NCBI GenBank assembly: GCA_020161265.1
Contig: JAIUOC010000001.1
Coordinates: 496,001-560,000 of the forward strand
Reading direction: 5' to 3'
From: Chloroflexota bacterium
GTDB taxonomy: Bacteria > Chloroflexota > Chloroflexia > Chloroflexales > Herpetosiphonaceae
DNA length: 64,000 nucleotides
Shown here: positions 1 through 8,971 of the stretch, in pieces
Numbering within the stretch: the first letter of the stretch is position 1
Layout: every line of letters begins with the position of its first letter
Notes under the pieces: generated by a model
The model's database searches: none
The model's input: only the letters and a program-made list of their open reading frames with translations
Told to the model about the DNA's origin: nothing
Program-made: the position numbers and the translations under genes

Positions 1-868
1 TGCTGCTGGCAATCAATCAGAGGCTAGCACAAGCATCACGTTTACTACTGCCGAATTGGATTCGATTCAGCCAACAGCGCCAACAAATGTTGCAATTGCC
101 AACATAGGCGCTACCACGGCTACGGTTAGCTGGAATGCAGCGACTGATAATCTGGGGGTTGTTGGTTATTCAGTCTATCTGAATGGGGCAGATCAAGCGG
201 CCAGCGGGTGTAACCTTGTTGATGCGCTGAGTTGTAACCTCACTGGCTTGAATGCCGATACTAGCTATACATTGGTCGTCACAGCCTTTGATGCTGCTGG
301 CAATCAATCAGAGCCTAGCGCAACTGTTACATTCACTACTCAGGCTAATTCATTTCGTGCGCAGTTGTATCTGCTTGATGGTGCTAGCCAAACCGCTGAC
401 GGAATGTTGAGTGTGACTCCAGGCAATGCGGCAGATAGTGATTCGCTCGCGAGTGCCCAAAATGGAAACTGGGATGGGCTGCCAACCAATGCTATCACCT
501 ATCAAATTAATGATCTGACGGCAACCTATGATCCTGCCAAAACCACTCAATTTAATCTCTACCTTGATGCAGGCATCGGCGTAGGCAACGCCAGCCAAGT
601 GCGAATTTCCTACGATTTTACCGGCGATGGCACATGGGATCGGATCGAAACCTACAACTACTTCGCAACTGATCCGGTGACTGGCTGGGAACTATACAAT
701 CATACGCGTGGGTTGCGCTCAGCAACTGGGAGTTTTGCCAATCTGACCAATGGTAAGCTGAAAGTCGAGCTGTGGAACGCAATTGGCAATGGTGCATCAC
801 TTGTGCGGACGAGTGCTACTACGGCTGATGGTCAGCAATCGATGCTAACACTGCCATTTAGTGAATAA
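1..868 (+). CDS. Fibronectin type III carbohydrate-active protein, C-terminal part (5' truncated)
   Basis: The frame is open from base 2 of the window, so the gene begins upstream. The first in-frame residues (AAGNQSEAST...TFTT) are the end of one FN3 repeat. A full second FN3 domain follows (about bases 60-345) and ends in a near copy of the same words (AAGNQSEPSATVTFTT). The last ~170 residues form a separate beta-rich domain with blocks such as YDFTGDGTWDRIETYNYF and KLKVELWNAIGNG. I recall this type of domain at the C-terminus of secreted bacterial glucanases, where it probably binds polysaccharide. No catalytic domain is visible in the part shown. The protein is likely secreted, and the enzyme identity cannot be judged from this fragment. 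Bases 869-1094 downstream hold only a hairpin and no gene. Confidence 0.75.
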   Translation, partial: AAGNQSEASTSITFTTAELDSIQPTAPTNVAIANIGATTATVSWNAATDNLGVVGYSVYLNGADQAASGCNLVDALSCNLTGLNADTSYTLVVTAFDAAGNQSEPSATVTFTTQANSFRAQLYLLDGASQTADGMLSVTPGNAADSDSLASAQNGNWDGLPTNAITYQINDLTATYDPAKTTQFNLYLDAGIGVGNASQVRISYDFTGDGTWDRIETYNYFATDPVTGWELYNHTRGLRSATGSFANLTNGKLKVELWNAIGNGASLVRTSATTADGQQSMLTLPFSE

Positions 869-921
869 CGCTCATAGCTGAGTATGCTCTAGAAGCCTTT
901 AAATCTGGCGGATTGTTTTTT

Positions 922-954
922 ACGGGGTAGGTGGAAAATTCTCACCTACTCCGT
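922..954 (+). terminator. Hairpin after the FN3 gene
   Basis: Bases 922-933 pair with 943-954 (12 bp including one G.U) around a 9-nt loop. The hairpin starts 53 nt after the stop codon at 868. The downstream T-run is weak (tactttagg), so this is a probable but not textbook rho-independent terminator. Confidence 0.5.
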
Positions 955-1094
955 TACTTTAGGACTGCGTTAACCCTCTTTTTGGTGGAGCACCAGATGG
1001 CTGATCGAGTATTTGTGGCGATGCAAATGGCTTTTAGATTTGAACTAAGCATGGATAGCAGTTAGCCAATCAGTAATGCAACTGGGCTAAGACC

Positions 1095-2009
1095 CTATGC
1101 GGAATAATGATCGAGCATTTGTGATAGATATTGTCGAAACTCTTCAACATAGGCTTGCGGTTCGATAACTTTGAGCTGAGTGCCGAAACTTGCTAAAAAT
1201 TGAAATCCCCGCCGATCGTAAGGAACATCCATGGTTGCTAATAAAAATGCCGAACCATGGTCTTCAAGTTTGCTTCGCCCATAGCGTTCGATAATTTGAT
1301 CTTTGATGCTCGGCGCTATCCATGCCTTAATTGTGATAAATTGTGGGAGATAACTCGCTTCATAGCCCTGCTCTGGCCAATCATCGCGAGGCTGAAACAC
1401 CCGTGCTCCCAGCACAATCTGATCGATCCGCGCTAATTTGAAACTGCGGTATGCCTGGCGATCTAAACAAAAGCCCCGCAAATACCAACTCGATTCGCTA
1501 AAATGGAGCGCGTAGGCCTCGACCATGCGCTGGGTTATAGCCCCGTCTTTATCAATATAATCAAACGAGACCAGTCTTTGCTTTAAAATCGATTCTTGAC
1601 ATATCTTTAAGGTTTCAAGCAGCTCAGACCGACCTTCCCAAGTATAAAACGACAGGTGAATCGTTCGATTGAGCGCTAATTGCCCAACCATTGCCTCGAT
1701 TTTTTTAATCGTTCTTGCAACTTCTTCAGTCAGGAAGATTTGTTCCAAGCCGCCAAGTGCAGTCAATATATTATGCAAATCAGCGCTAGTTAAGAGCCGT
1801 TTATCAACTTTGTATTCTTCCATGATGCCATAGCCGCCTTTGACCCCCTGAACCGCGTAGATTGGGATATTTGCTAAACTCAAGGTTTCCATATCGCGCA
1901 GAATAGTTCTTTTGGAAACATCGAAGAGCCGTGAAAATTCCTTTGCTGAAACAAGCTCTTTTTTTAGCAAGATCATGATAATTGAAATCAGGCGCTCCAC
2001 TTTGTCCAT
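1095..2009 (-). CDS. YafY/WYL-family transcriptional regulator
   Basis: The N-terminal ~60 residues form a winged HTH of the HTH_11/DeoR-like type (ISIIMILLKKELVSAKEFSR, then VSKRTILRDMETL). A WYL domain follows in the middle, with the hallmark segment SSWYLRGFCLDRQAYRSFKL. I set the start at the second ATG of a tandem pair because GAGGG lies 5 nt before it; the longest frame would begin with a GTG at 2030. It is divergent from the epoxide-hydrolase-like gene at 2187, with about 180 bp between them. A -10-like sequence (2069-2077, attatact / agtataat) reads on both strands, so this protein probably controls that neighbour and itself. WYL domains sense ligands; the ligand is unknown here. Confidence 0.85.
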   Translation of the reverse strand: MDKVERLISIIMILLKKELVSAKEFSRLFDVSKRTILRDMETLSLANIPIYAVQGVKGGYGIMEEYKVDKRLLTSADLHNILTALGGLEQIFLTEEVARTIKKIEAMVGQLALNRTIHLSFYTWEGRSELLETLKICQESILKQRLVSFDYIDKDGAITQRMVEAYALHFSESSWYLRGFCLDRQAYRSFKLARIDQIVLGARVFQPRDDWPEQGYEASYLPQFITIKAWIAPSIKDQIIERYGRSKLEDHGSAFLLATMDVPYDRRGFQFLASFGTQLKVIEPQAYVEEFRQYLSQMLDHYSA

Positions 2010-2186
2010 CATTACCCTCTTTTGCTCCACGATTTCATAACGATGACATCAACCTGTCACCTTTTACTGATTATACTCCCGATATCAGGCATAGCAGGGT
2101 TTGATTTCTGCCAACCATACCAAACGAATGACAAGACATCAGCTGTGCCGATTTTTCTTAGGAACAAAAGCTAAGGAGCAAATGTA

Positions 2187-3146
2187 ATGGTTAATCCAAC
2201 CGATTTTCCCAAGCCAACCCTCATTTCCGTCAACGGTGTTGAACTCGAAGTGTTTGAAGCAGGCCAACGCCAAGGCGGAAAACCGATTGTTCTGTGTCAT
2301 GGTTGGCCCGAACATGCCTTTTCCTGGCGCTATCAAATGACCGCGCTTGCCACAGCAGGCTACCATGTTATCGTGCCAAACCAACGCGGTTATGGCAACT
2401 CATCACGCCCGACCGCTGTAACCGCCTACGATATTGAACATTTGTCAGGCGATCTGATCGCCCTGCTCGATCATTATGGATATGCCGATGCTACCTTTGT
2501 TGGCCATGATTGGGGAGCAATGGTGGTTTGGGGCTTGACCTTGTTGCATCCCACACGAGTCAATCAGCTGATTAACCTGAGCGTGCCCTACATTGAACGT
2601 GGAGAAAAACCGTGGATCGAGTTCATGGAAGCGATGATTGGTAGCGATTCCTATTTTGTTCACTTCAATCGCCAACCAGGTGTTGCCGATGCGATCTTCG
2701 AAGCCAATCGGTTTCAATTTCTGCGCAACCTGTATCGAAAGAACATTCCACCGACTGAGCCACAACCAGGTATGCCATTGATCAATCTTGCCAGAGCCGA
2801 AAAACCACTCGGCGAACCAATTATGAGCGAGAGCGAGCTAGCCGTTTTTGTCTCAGCATTCGAATCGTCTGGCTTTACGGGTGGCCTCAATTGGTATCGA
2901 AATCTTGACCGCAACTGGCACTTGTTGGCAGCAGTCAACCCAATTATCCATCAGCCGACCCTCATGATTTACGGCGACCGTGATTCAGTTCAAAAATCTG
3001 CCACGTTGGCAACGTTCGTGCCCAATGTAGAAGTAGTCAATCTGGATTGTGGTCATTGGATTCAGCAAGAAAAGCCAGCAGAAACAAACCAAGCAATGTT
3101 AAGCTGGCTGGAAAAACAGGAGCGCAGGCTAGAGCGGGAACGTTAG
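2187..3146 (+). CDS. Alpha/beta hydrolase, epoxide hydrolase-like
   Basis: 319 residues, a normal length for the soluble epoxide hydrolase / haloalkane dehalogenase clade. Visible motifs are the oxyanion segment HGWPEHAFSW, the nucleophile elbow GHDWGA with an aspartate (D108) rather than serine, an acid in GDRD (D264/D266), and the catalytic His in CGHWIQQEKP (H290). An Asp nucleophile with HGWPE and NQRGYGNSSRP points to epoxide hydrolysis through an ester intermediate; dehalogenase activity is the alternative. There is no signal peptide, so it should be cytoplasmic. AAGGAG sits 8 nt before the ATG. It is divergent from the WYL regulator, its likely controller. The substrate is unknown. Confidence 0.82.
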   Translation: MVNPTDFPKPTLISVNGVELEVFEAGQRQGGKPIVLCHGWPEHAFSWRYQMTALATAGYHVIVPNQRGYGNSSRPTAVTAYDIEHLSGDLIALLDHYGYADATFVGHDWGAMVVWGLTLLHPTRVNQLINLSVPYIERGEKPWIEFMEAMIGSDSYFVHFNRQPGVADAIFEANRFQFLRNLYRKNIPPTEPQPGMPLINLARAEKPLGEPIMSESELAVFVSAFESSGFTGGLNWYRNLDRNWHLLAAVNPIIHQPTLMIYGDRDSVQKSATLATFVPNVEVVNLDCGHWIQQEKPAETNQAMLSWLEKQERRLERER

Positions 3147-3160
3147 CGAACGCCGCATTT

Positions 3161-3192
3161 AAAAACCCCCTTGCTCTAGCCAAGCAAGGGGG
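3161..3192 (-). terminator. Rho-independent terminator of the lipoprotein gene
   Basis: A perfect 10-bp GC-rich stem (3166-3175 with 3183-3192) has a 7-nt loop. Read on the minus strand it is followed by TTTTT (3161-3165), so it ends transcripts of the minus-strand lipoprotein gene at 3217. It lies between convergent genes and may also stop the hydrolase mRNA. Confidence 0.8.
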
Positions 3193-3216
3193 CAAAGACA
3201 GGTAAATCAAGCCAGA

Positions 3217-4278
3217 TTATTGCGTTTGAATCAGCACTCCTGTTAAACCATTCATGGCCGCCCCAATCGTCAGATTAAAGGTATGACTATCGTTCACTGC
3301 TTGCAGCATTGTCCCTTCGGCATTTTCGTAGATGCTGCTCACCGTGTAGCCTTGGCTAGCAAGCTCAGTTTTATAGAAAGCGACGACATCGGCGATGGGC
3401 ATACTTGTGCTATAGCTCATCAGGCTCTCGTCCATCAGCAAATTTTGGGCATCCTCCAGTTTTGGCAAGCTACCCATCAACGTATCGGCCACTTGGGTGC
3501 AGCTTGCAGGCACAGCAAAAGGGCCAATTTGATTAATTTGATCAAGTTCGATCGTGGTTTCAGTGATCATGCTGTTGCCTTCAGACGAGAGATCCATACT
3601 CGAACTTGATTTGATCAAAATACCTTCAGGCGTAATCCAAAAATCGCCTTTGATGATCATGCCAGCTGCATCGCTCTCAACCTGGTAGTGGGCTGCCGTC
3701 ATGCCGTTGATGCTCTCAGCCTCGGCAACTAACGTTGGCTCGAACGAAGCCGCCAAGGCGTTCAACATCCCACCATTGAATGAACGCGCCATATCGAAGG
3801 TCTGCTCCATCATTTGAGCATCGAGCACTGTGGCATTACAAATTTGCTCGGTGCCAGTATCCTGCACTTGATAAACCGAACCATCGATCAGCCAAGTGCT
3901 ATTAGTTGGATCAGGCGTATTGGTTTTTACTTCGAGATGCACCGCCAAAGGCTGATTTATGCGTTCTTCCAAGGTTTCGCTGATCGATTCATTTGATGAT
4001 TCGGCGTTTTTGGTGCTAATTTTAGTGATGCTGCGCAAACGATAGCTTTGCAAGGTTTTGAGTTTTTCAGCCGTTTTTTGCGGATCAGTCAGTTGATCGA
4101 TTAAGTCGTTGGCTTGGTTGCCAGTGGCTGGCGCTGAATTGGCTGTTTCAGGCACAGCGGTTGGCTCAATTTGCGCGACAGGCGTTGGATTTGATTGCTG
4201 CGGCTCGCTCCCACCACAGGCACTGAGCACAAAACCCAACAATAATCCACATGCTAAACGATTATAACGGCTTGGCAT
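3217..4278 (-). CDS. Secreted lipoprotein, LppX/LolA-like fold possible
   Basis: The start was chosen at ATG 4278, with AAGGAG 8 nt upstream. It gives 353 residues with a clean lipoprotein signal (RLACGLLLGFVLSAC, lipid-anchored Cys at 21) followed by a Ser/Pro/Thr-rich spacer. The body (residues ~60-265) has the pattern of LppX/LprG-like beta-sheet lipoproteins: a repeated measured-strand region and WLIDGSVYQVQD. A short C-terminal domain (SMPIADVVAFYKTELASQGY) resembles a module seen on Chloroflexota lipoproteins. The role is unknown; lipid or small-molecule carriage at the cell surface is an inference from fold only. It ends at a strong terminator and is monocistronic. Confidence 0.75.
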   Translation of the reverse strand: MPSRYNRLACGLLLGFVLSACGGSEPQQSNPTPVAQIEPTAVPETANSAPATGNQANDLIDQLTDPQKTAEKLKTLQSYRLRSITKISTKNAESSNESISETLEERINQPLAVHLEVKTNTPDPTNSTWLIDGSVYQVQDTGTEQICNATVLDAQMMEQTFDMARSFNGGMLNALAASFEPTLVAEAESINGMTAAHYQVESDAAGMIIKGDFWITPEGILIKSSSSMDLSSEGNSMITETTIELDQINQIGPFAVPASCTQVADTLMGSLPKLEDAQNLLMDESLMSYSTSMPIADVVAFYKTELASQGYTVSSIYENAEGTMLQAVNDSHTFNLTIGAAMNGLTGVLIQTQ

Positions 4279-4618
4279 TGATTTCGCTCCTTGATTGCAA
4301 TGTGTTTCAGCTACAGCGCTACTATAGCCATAAACCAGCCGCAAGCTATGACAAAACTTGTCAGTTGTTGCCAGCATTATCCAGAGCAAAGTATCAATTA
4401 TTGGGCTAAAATGTGGCTAATTATTAAATTTTTTTACAAATTAAGTAAAATCGGCTAGTATAGAGCCATCGATTGATTATTTAATTAAGGAGGCAAGCTG
4501 CAATTCTCACGGCCTTACCGCGTTGTGGTCAACATTGTTGCTCAGGTGGAGGTACGACCGCCATGTTGGAAGCGTACTGGATAACTGTTTGTTGCAACCA
4601 TTTGTTGAGGAGGCTCGC
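4279..4618. other. Divergent intergenic region (lipoprotein / subtilase)
   Basis: 340 bp, AT-rich in the middle. It carries the subtilase promoter candidate at 4433-4461 and two Shine-Dalgarno-like strings. The first (AAGGAGG near 4488) has no start codon at a workable distance. The second (GAGGAGG near 4607) serves the subtilase start. No further gene is seen. Confidence 0.6.
4433..4461 (+). promoter_or_regulatory. Sigma-70-type promoter for the subtilase
   Basis: TTTACA (4433-4438), a 17-nt spacer, and TAGTAT (4456-4461). Transcription from here would give a ~150-nt leader before the subtilase start at 4619. Confidence 0.5.
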
Positions 4619-5824
4619 TTGAAGCGTCTATGGCTAAGTACGTTGGTTGTCGGCTGTTTGCTTAGTTTGGCTAGCCCTACGGACACTGCTGGGCAGACTC
4701 GTTTGAAAGAAAAAACACCTGAACAGTTGGCTGAGGCCGAAGCACCTGCGGTTGCAGGCCAATATTTGATCAAATTCAAGTCTGGGCTGAGTAAATCTGC
4801 TCGCAACAATACCCTCAAAAACCTCGGAGTCGATCAACTCCAACACCTCGATAGCCTTGATCTCGAGTTAATTGAAGTTGCTGCGCTCAAACAAAACGCT
4901 ACTCCAGCGCAAACTGAACGCGTGCTGGCCGAGCTAAAAAATAATCCAGCGATCGAATATATCGAGCCAAACTACATTTACGCTCCGCTGTATACGCCGA
5001 ATGACCCAGGTTTGGGTCAGCAATGGGCTTGGGGAGTAATCAAAGCCTATGATGGCTGGAACATTACCCAAGGCAGCCCCAGCGTGATCATCGCGATTGT
5101 AGACACGGGCATCCAAACCAACCACCCTGATCTTGATGCTAAAATTGTGGCTGGCTACGATTTTGTTGATAACGACACCAACGCCATGGATGGCAACGGT
5201 CATGGCACGCACTTGGCTGGCACTGCCGCTGCCGAAACCAACAATAGCACTGGTGGCGCGGGCTTATGCCCCAATTGCCGCTTGATGCCAATTCGGGTAT
5301 TTAATAATAATGGCAGTGGCACGTTGGCTGCCGTGGCGCAGGGAATTACCTTTGCCGCCAACAACGGAGCCAAAGTCATCAACTTAGGCTTGGGTGGCAG
5401 CGCCTCAACCACTTTGCAAAACGCAGTTAATTATGCTTGGAATAAAGGTGCATTCCTGACCTGCGCAGTTGGTGGCAGCAACTCAGGTACGCCAACCTAT
5501 CCAGCGGCCTATCCCAACTGTTTCCCCGTGGCGGCTAGCGGCAAAACCGATATTAAAACGCCTTCATCGGGCTATGGCACATGGGTCAAAGTGGCCGCAC
5601 CAGGTGCAAGCATCTATTCAACATGGCTGAATGGCGGTTATAGCACCATCAGCGGTACATCGACTGCAACCGCCCATGTTTCAGGCTTGGCAGGCTTATT
5701 GGCCTCACAAAACCGCACCAACGCCCAAATTCGCGATCGTATTTGCGCCACCGCTGATCCAATCGCGGGCACTGGCACCTATTGGTCGTGTGGCCGAATT
5801 AACGTTTATGCTGCGGTACAATAA
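4619..5824 (+). CDS. Secreted subtilisin-like serine protease (S8) with propeptide
   Basis: The TTG at 4619 is preferred because GAGGAGG lies 5 nt upstream and it gives a normal signal peptide (KRLWLSTLVVGCLLSLASP). The longer frame from 4523 adds a non-signal extension. Residues ~40-125 form an inhibitor I9 propeptide (GQYLIKFKSGLS...IEYIEPNYIY). The catalytic domain has D162 in IVDTGI, H195 in NGHGTHLAGT and S348 in ISGTSTATAHVSG. Two deviations from family norm: the serine motif reads GTSTATAH instead of GTSMATPH, and the oxyanion-hole Asn region reads AVGGSNSGTPTYPA, where thermitase-type enzymes have AAGN. The triad is intact, so it is probably active. It is an extracellular protease, fitting predation or scavenging. 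A strong terminator follows. Confidence 0.88.
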   Translation: MKRLWLSTLVVGCLLSLASPTDTAGQTRLKEKTPEQLAEAEAPAVAGQYLIKFKSGLSKSARNNTLKNLGVDQLQHLDSLDLELIEVAALKQNATPAQTERVLAELKNNPAIEYIEPNYIYAPLYTPNDPGLGQQWAWGVIKAYDGWNITQGSPSVIIAIVDTGIQTNHPDLDAKIVAGYDFVDNDTNAMDGNGHGTHLAGTAAAETNNSTGGAGLCPNCRLMPIRVFNNNGSGTLAAVAQGITFAANNGAKVINLGLGGSASTTLQNAVNYAWNKGAFLTCAVGGSNSGTPTYPAAYPNCFPVAASGKTDIKTPSSGYGTWVKVAAPGASIYSTWLNGGYSTISGTSTATAHVSGLAGLLASQNRTNAQIRDRICATADPIAGTGTYWSCGRINVYAAVQ

Positions 5825-5844
5825 GCTTCATTGAAAGCGTGATG

Positions 5845-5884
5845 ACAGCCTCGCGTCTGCTTTGACGCGAGGCTGTTTCTTTTC
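5845..5884 (+). terminator. Rho-independent terminator after the subtilase
   Basis: A perfect 13-bp stem (5845-5857 with 5864-5876) with a 6-nt loop is followed by ttcttttc. It slightly overlaps the 3' end of the convergent sulfatase gene. Confidence 0.85.
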
Positions 5885-7568
5885 AACTTGGGTCGTCGGG
5901 GTGTTTGGGGAGATCGGTTGAGGCAAAGGGCGAAAGCCCAGAATGTTTGGGCCAAATAATCATATCGGGGGTTGTGCCATGCTGCGTCATCACGTGGGTT
6001 AGTTTTTCATGCAACCGATCGCGTTGCGCTTGTACCTCGGCTTGGCGGGTTGGTGGCAATTTGGCAAACACACTGGGGTAGGCCAAATTATGCCGTTCCT
6101 CGCGATCAGCGGCTAAATCGTAAAGCTCATACTCTGGTTGCGCCCCCGAAAATGGATCATAGTACACCGCATATTTCCACGATTGCTCAACCACACAACG
6201 AATATGGTTAGCCCCAGGCACATACATATACAAATCATCGTAGGTGAAATGCAGATGATCTTGTACTTCGCGCTGCTGATTATGCAAAATCGGTGTAAGA
6301 TCATTGCCTTGAAACTGCCAGCGTTCGCGTTCGGGTACATTGGCAATCGTCGCGATCGTTGGCATTAAATCGATCAAACTAGCTAAGGCATTGGTTTGCA
6401 CGGGCTGAGGGAAAAGCTTGGGATTGCTGATAACAAAGGGGATATTTAAGGTTTCTTGATAGACATTGTACATTTTTTGGCGTTGCCGTCCATGGGCCAT
6501 CGCCATATCACCATGATCACTGACGCGGACAATCACGGTATCGTCGTACAAACCTTTGTGTTTGAGCGCATCCAGCACGCGTAAAATTTGATGATCGACA
6601 TGGCGACAAAGATAAGCATAAAAGCGGCAATAGCCAAGTTGAGCCTCGTGATCATTGGGGCCAATCACCCCATTACCCGCGTTGCTCAAACGACGAAAAG
6701 CGGTCTGAGCTTTGGGCTTGGTACTCAACGATTCATTCACAGTTGCTGGTAAACCAATCGGCAAATCAGCAAAGGCGGCACGATTGTAGCCCGCTGCCTC
6801 AAATAATGGCACTTGTTGCCCATCAATCGTCACCGCTGCCGTGCCAGTGCCAGGAAAAGCCAAGACATCGTGGGGATTAACCAGCGACACAATCAAACAA
6901 AATGGTTGTTCGGAATCGTAGTGTTCAATCCAGTTCAAAATGCTTTCAGATTCTAAAAAAGCGCTGGGCAACTCGCCATATTTGGCAGCTTTGCCATGAC
7001 CACTCACAAAACGCCCATCGTTATTAGTATCGCCACCGCCCATATTCGCAATCGCCAAATTATCGCCAGCATCGGGCATGCCCCAAGCATCGAAGCCCCA
7101 ATACTTGGCCAGATGTTCGCGATCAGCCTCTGTCCAATATTTCTGATTCAGTGAGGTGCTAAATTGAGCTGGTTTGGTCAGATGCCATTTGCCTTTGTAG
7201 GCAACCTGATAGCCTGCCGTGCGCAACATTTTAGCCAGATTTTGCAGATTACTGCGCAACCCTTGCTGTCGCCGCTCCTTAACTCCGGTTGCGGTTTTCT
7301 CGCGTAAATCGTTCATATTATCGAATTCGAGCACTTCGGTTACACCATGATGGGCGGGGTAAAGCCCTGTAAACAAGGTGGCTCGACTTGGCGAGCAAGT
7401 GCATGCATTGGTATGACCATTGGTAAACGTTACACCCGTTTGCTTTAATTGCCGCATTGCTGGCAGCTGGGCATCGGCCCAACCATCAGGCCAATGCGGA
7501 TTACCACTTTGCTGGTCGGAGATAATCAGCACCAAATTCGGTTGCCGCCGCAGATCGCCAAACGCCAT
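5883..7568 (-). CDS. Type I sulfatase (formylglycine-dependent)
   Basis: 561 residues from the ATG at 7568, chosen because AAGGAGG is 5 nt upstream; a longer frame to 7613 has no such site. The signature CSPSRATLFTG carries C58, the cysteine converted to formylglycine. The metal-binding N-terminal segment reads NLVLIISDQQ (Asp plus Gln), and the C-terminal metal motif is SDHGDMAMAHG. These features are those of the alkaline phosphatase superfamily sulfatases that hydrolyse sulfate esters of sugars or aryl compounds. No signal peptide is evident, so it may be cytoplasmic unless the true start lies elsewhere. Phosphonate monoester hydrolases share the same motif and are an alternative. The maturase (FGE) is not in this window. 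Confidence 0.85.
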   Translation of the reverse strand: MAFGDLRRQPNLVLIISDQQSGNPHWPDGWADAQLPAMRQLKQTGVTFTNGHTNACTCSPSRATLFTGLYPAHHGVTEVLEFDNMNDLREKTATGVKERRQQGLRSNLQNLAKMLRTAGYQVAYKGKWHLTKPAQFSTSLNQKYWTEADREHLAKYWGFDAWGMPDAGDNLAIANMGGGDTNNDGRFVSGHGKAAKYGELPSAFLESESILNWIEHYDSEQPFCLIVSLVNPHDVLAFPGTGTAAVTIDGQQVPLFEAAGYNRAAFADLPIGLPATVNESLSTKPKAQTAFRRLSNAGNGVIGPNDHEAQLGYCRFYAYLCRHVDHQILRVLDALKHKGLYDDTVIVRVSDHGDMAMAHGRQRQKMYNVYQETLNIPFVISNPKLFPQPVQTNALASLIDLMPTIATIANVPERERWQFQGNDLTPILHNQQREVQDHLHFTYDDLYMYVPGANHIRCVVEQSWKYAVYYDPFSGAQPEYELYDLAADREERHNLAYPSVFAKLPPTRQAEVQAQRDRLHEKLTHVMTQHGTTPDMIIWPKHSGLSPFASTDLPKHPDDPS

Positions 7569-7713
7569 CCTAGCCTCCTTGTTAATTACCAAACGGAATA
7601 ATCCATCCTGCATGTGCTTAACGAATCAGGCCTACTAGTTTTGAAATCGATTTAGTGTTATAACCAAATTAATCTAGCAGTGTAGCTAGGTTTATAGCTG
7701 CAAGGAGCCAACG

Positions 7714-8943
7714 ATGAGCACGTTGAGTAGTACCTGCCCAGAATGTGGTGCAACGTTTATGCCCAAACTGATCGAAGCGCAGCCAGTTGGTTCGGCCAAT
7801 CCTGATCATACCTTTGTTGAAGTTGCTGAGAAATTCGCCTGCTCTGAATGTGGCGAATGGCTTGAGGCTCAGGTTCGGCGTGAAATTGCCAGTGGTTTAG
7901 CGAGCCAGATTGCACCCAGAGCCGCGATTGCCACGCTTGAGGCTTGGGATTGTCGCGGCTGTCGCTTTTCACCAAGTGGTGAACAGCTTGCGGCTCAATT
8001 TGGTCGGCAAATTCATATTTTTCAACGCCAAGGCCAGCAATGGCGCTTGACCCTTACATCGCCAAAACGCGAGAGCTATACCCTGATCGGCTGGTTGGGC
8101 GAGGAAATGCTCATAGCCGATGATGCGATTTGGGATTTAACCAATGATATTATGTTTTGGCAAGATACCCAACGGATGATCTTCGTGAAGGATACAGCCT
8201 TTGATCCTCGGCAACTGCTGGTGCTACGGGGTGTGGCAGTTGAACGCCGACCACACTATAAGCAAATGCTTGAAGCCTACCAACTCAGCACCAATGAAGA
8301 AATTCGGCTTGAAATCGGCGAGCTGCGCAACGTTAATGATCATGTGGTTTGCTGGAATGTTGAGCGAGGGGCCAGCTTTTGTGCCCGACCACAGGTTTCG
8401 CGGGCTGCCGCCAAGCACGATTCAAGCGCAATCGAGCTGTGGCATTACGATTTGGTGAGTGCCAGTTTCCAACCGAGCGTCGCCAAAACCCTTGAGCGCG
8501 GACTAATTCAACAGGCGTGGTGGCAAGCTGATGGTAGCCTGTTAGCAGTTGCATGGTATCGCGACGTTGAGTTAGCCCCAGGCCAAAGCCATGCCTATGG
8601 GTTAGTACAATTGGATGGCACGACGCTTGAAGTGCTGCGCGAACAACGTTGGGTTGGACCACAACGGGTTAGCTCGCAACTTTATTTTCGACAGGCAGCA
8701 ACCTTAGCCAATGGCACGATCCTCTGGCACGCAAATAGCATCAGCCTGCTTGATGCTGCTACGTGGGAGGTGCATGAAACCTTGAACTATCAGCCAACAC
8801 CGCGCGAAAATGTGGCGTTTAGCCCTGATGGCAGCAACTATGCCATCGGCAGGCCCAACGATTTAATTATTGTTGATTGTGCGAGCAACCGCGCCTGGTC
8901 GTTGCGGCGCGAGCGTGAAATTCGGCTGCTCAGTCGAGTTTAG
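7714..8943 (+). CDS. Zinc-ribbon plus beta-propeller-like protein of unknown function
   Basis: 409 residues. The first ~50 contain two CxxC knuckles (C8/C11 and C43/C46) typical of a zinc ribbon. The rest is made of WD40/TolB-like strands with Trp-rich turns and a late repeat motif (NVAFSPDGSNYAIGRPNDLIIVDC). There is no signal peptide or membrane segment. AAGGAG sits 6 nt before the ATG. It is convergent with the ART-like gene (28 bp gap). I do not recognise an orthologue with known function; a scaffold or sensor role is a guess from the fold. Confidence 0.7.
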   Translation: MSTLSSTCPECGATFMPKLIEAQPVGSANPDHTFVEVAEKFACSECGEWLEAQVRREIASGLASQIAPRAAIATLEAWDCRGCRFSPSGEQLAAQFGRQIHIFQRQGQQWRLTLTSPKRESYTLIGWLGEEMLIADDAIWDLTNDIMFWQDTQRMIFVKDTAFDPRQLLVLRGVAVERRPHYKQMLEAYQLSTNEEIRLEIGELRNVNDHVVCWNVERGASFCARPQVSRAAAKHDSSAIELWHYDLVSASFQPSVAKTLERGLIQQAWWQADGSLLAVAWYRDVELAPGQSHAYGLVQLDGTTLEVLREQRWVGPQRVSSQLYFRQAATLANGTILWHANSISLLDAATWEVHETLNYQPTPRENVAFSPDGSNYAIGRPNDLIIVDCASNRAWSLRREREIRLLSRV

Positions 8944-8971
8944 TGAAATTATGTCAAATAAACCAGCACCT

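Noticed and set aside
4523..4618. N-terminal extension of the subtilase frame
   Set aside because: The extension is not signal-peptide-like, and a strong GAGGAGG site sits just before the TTG at 4619.
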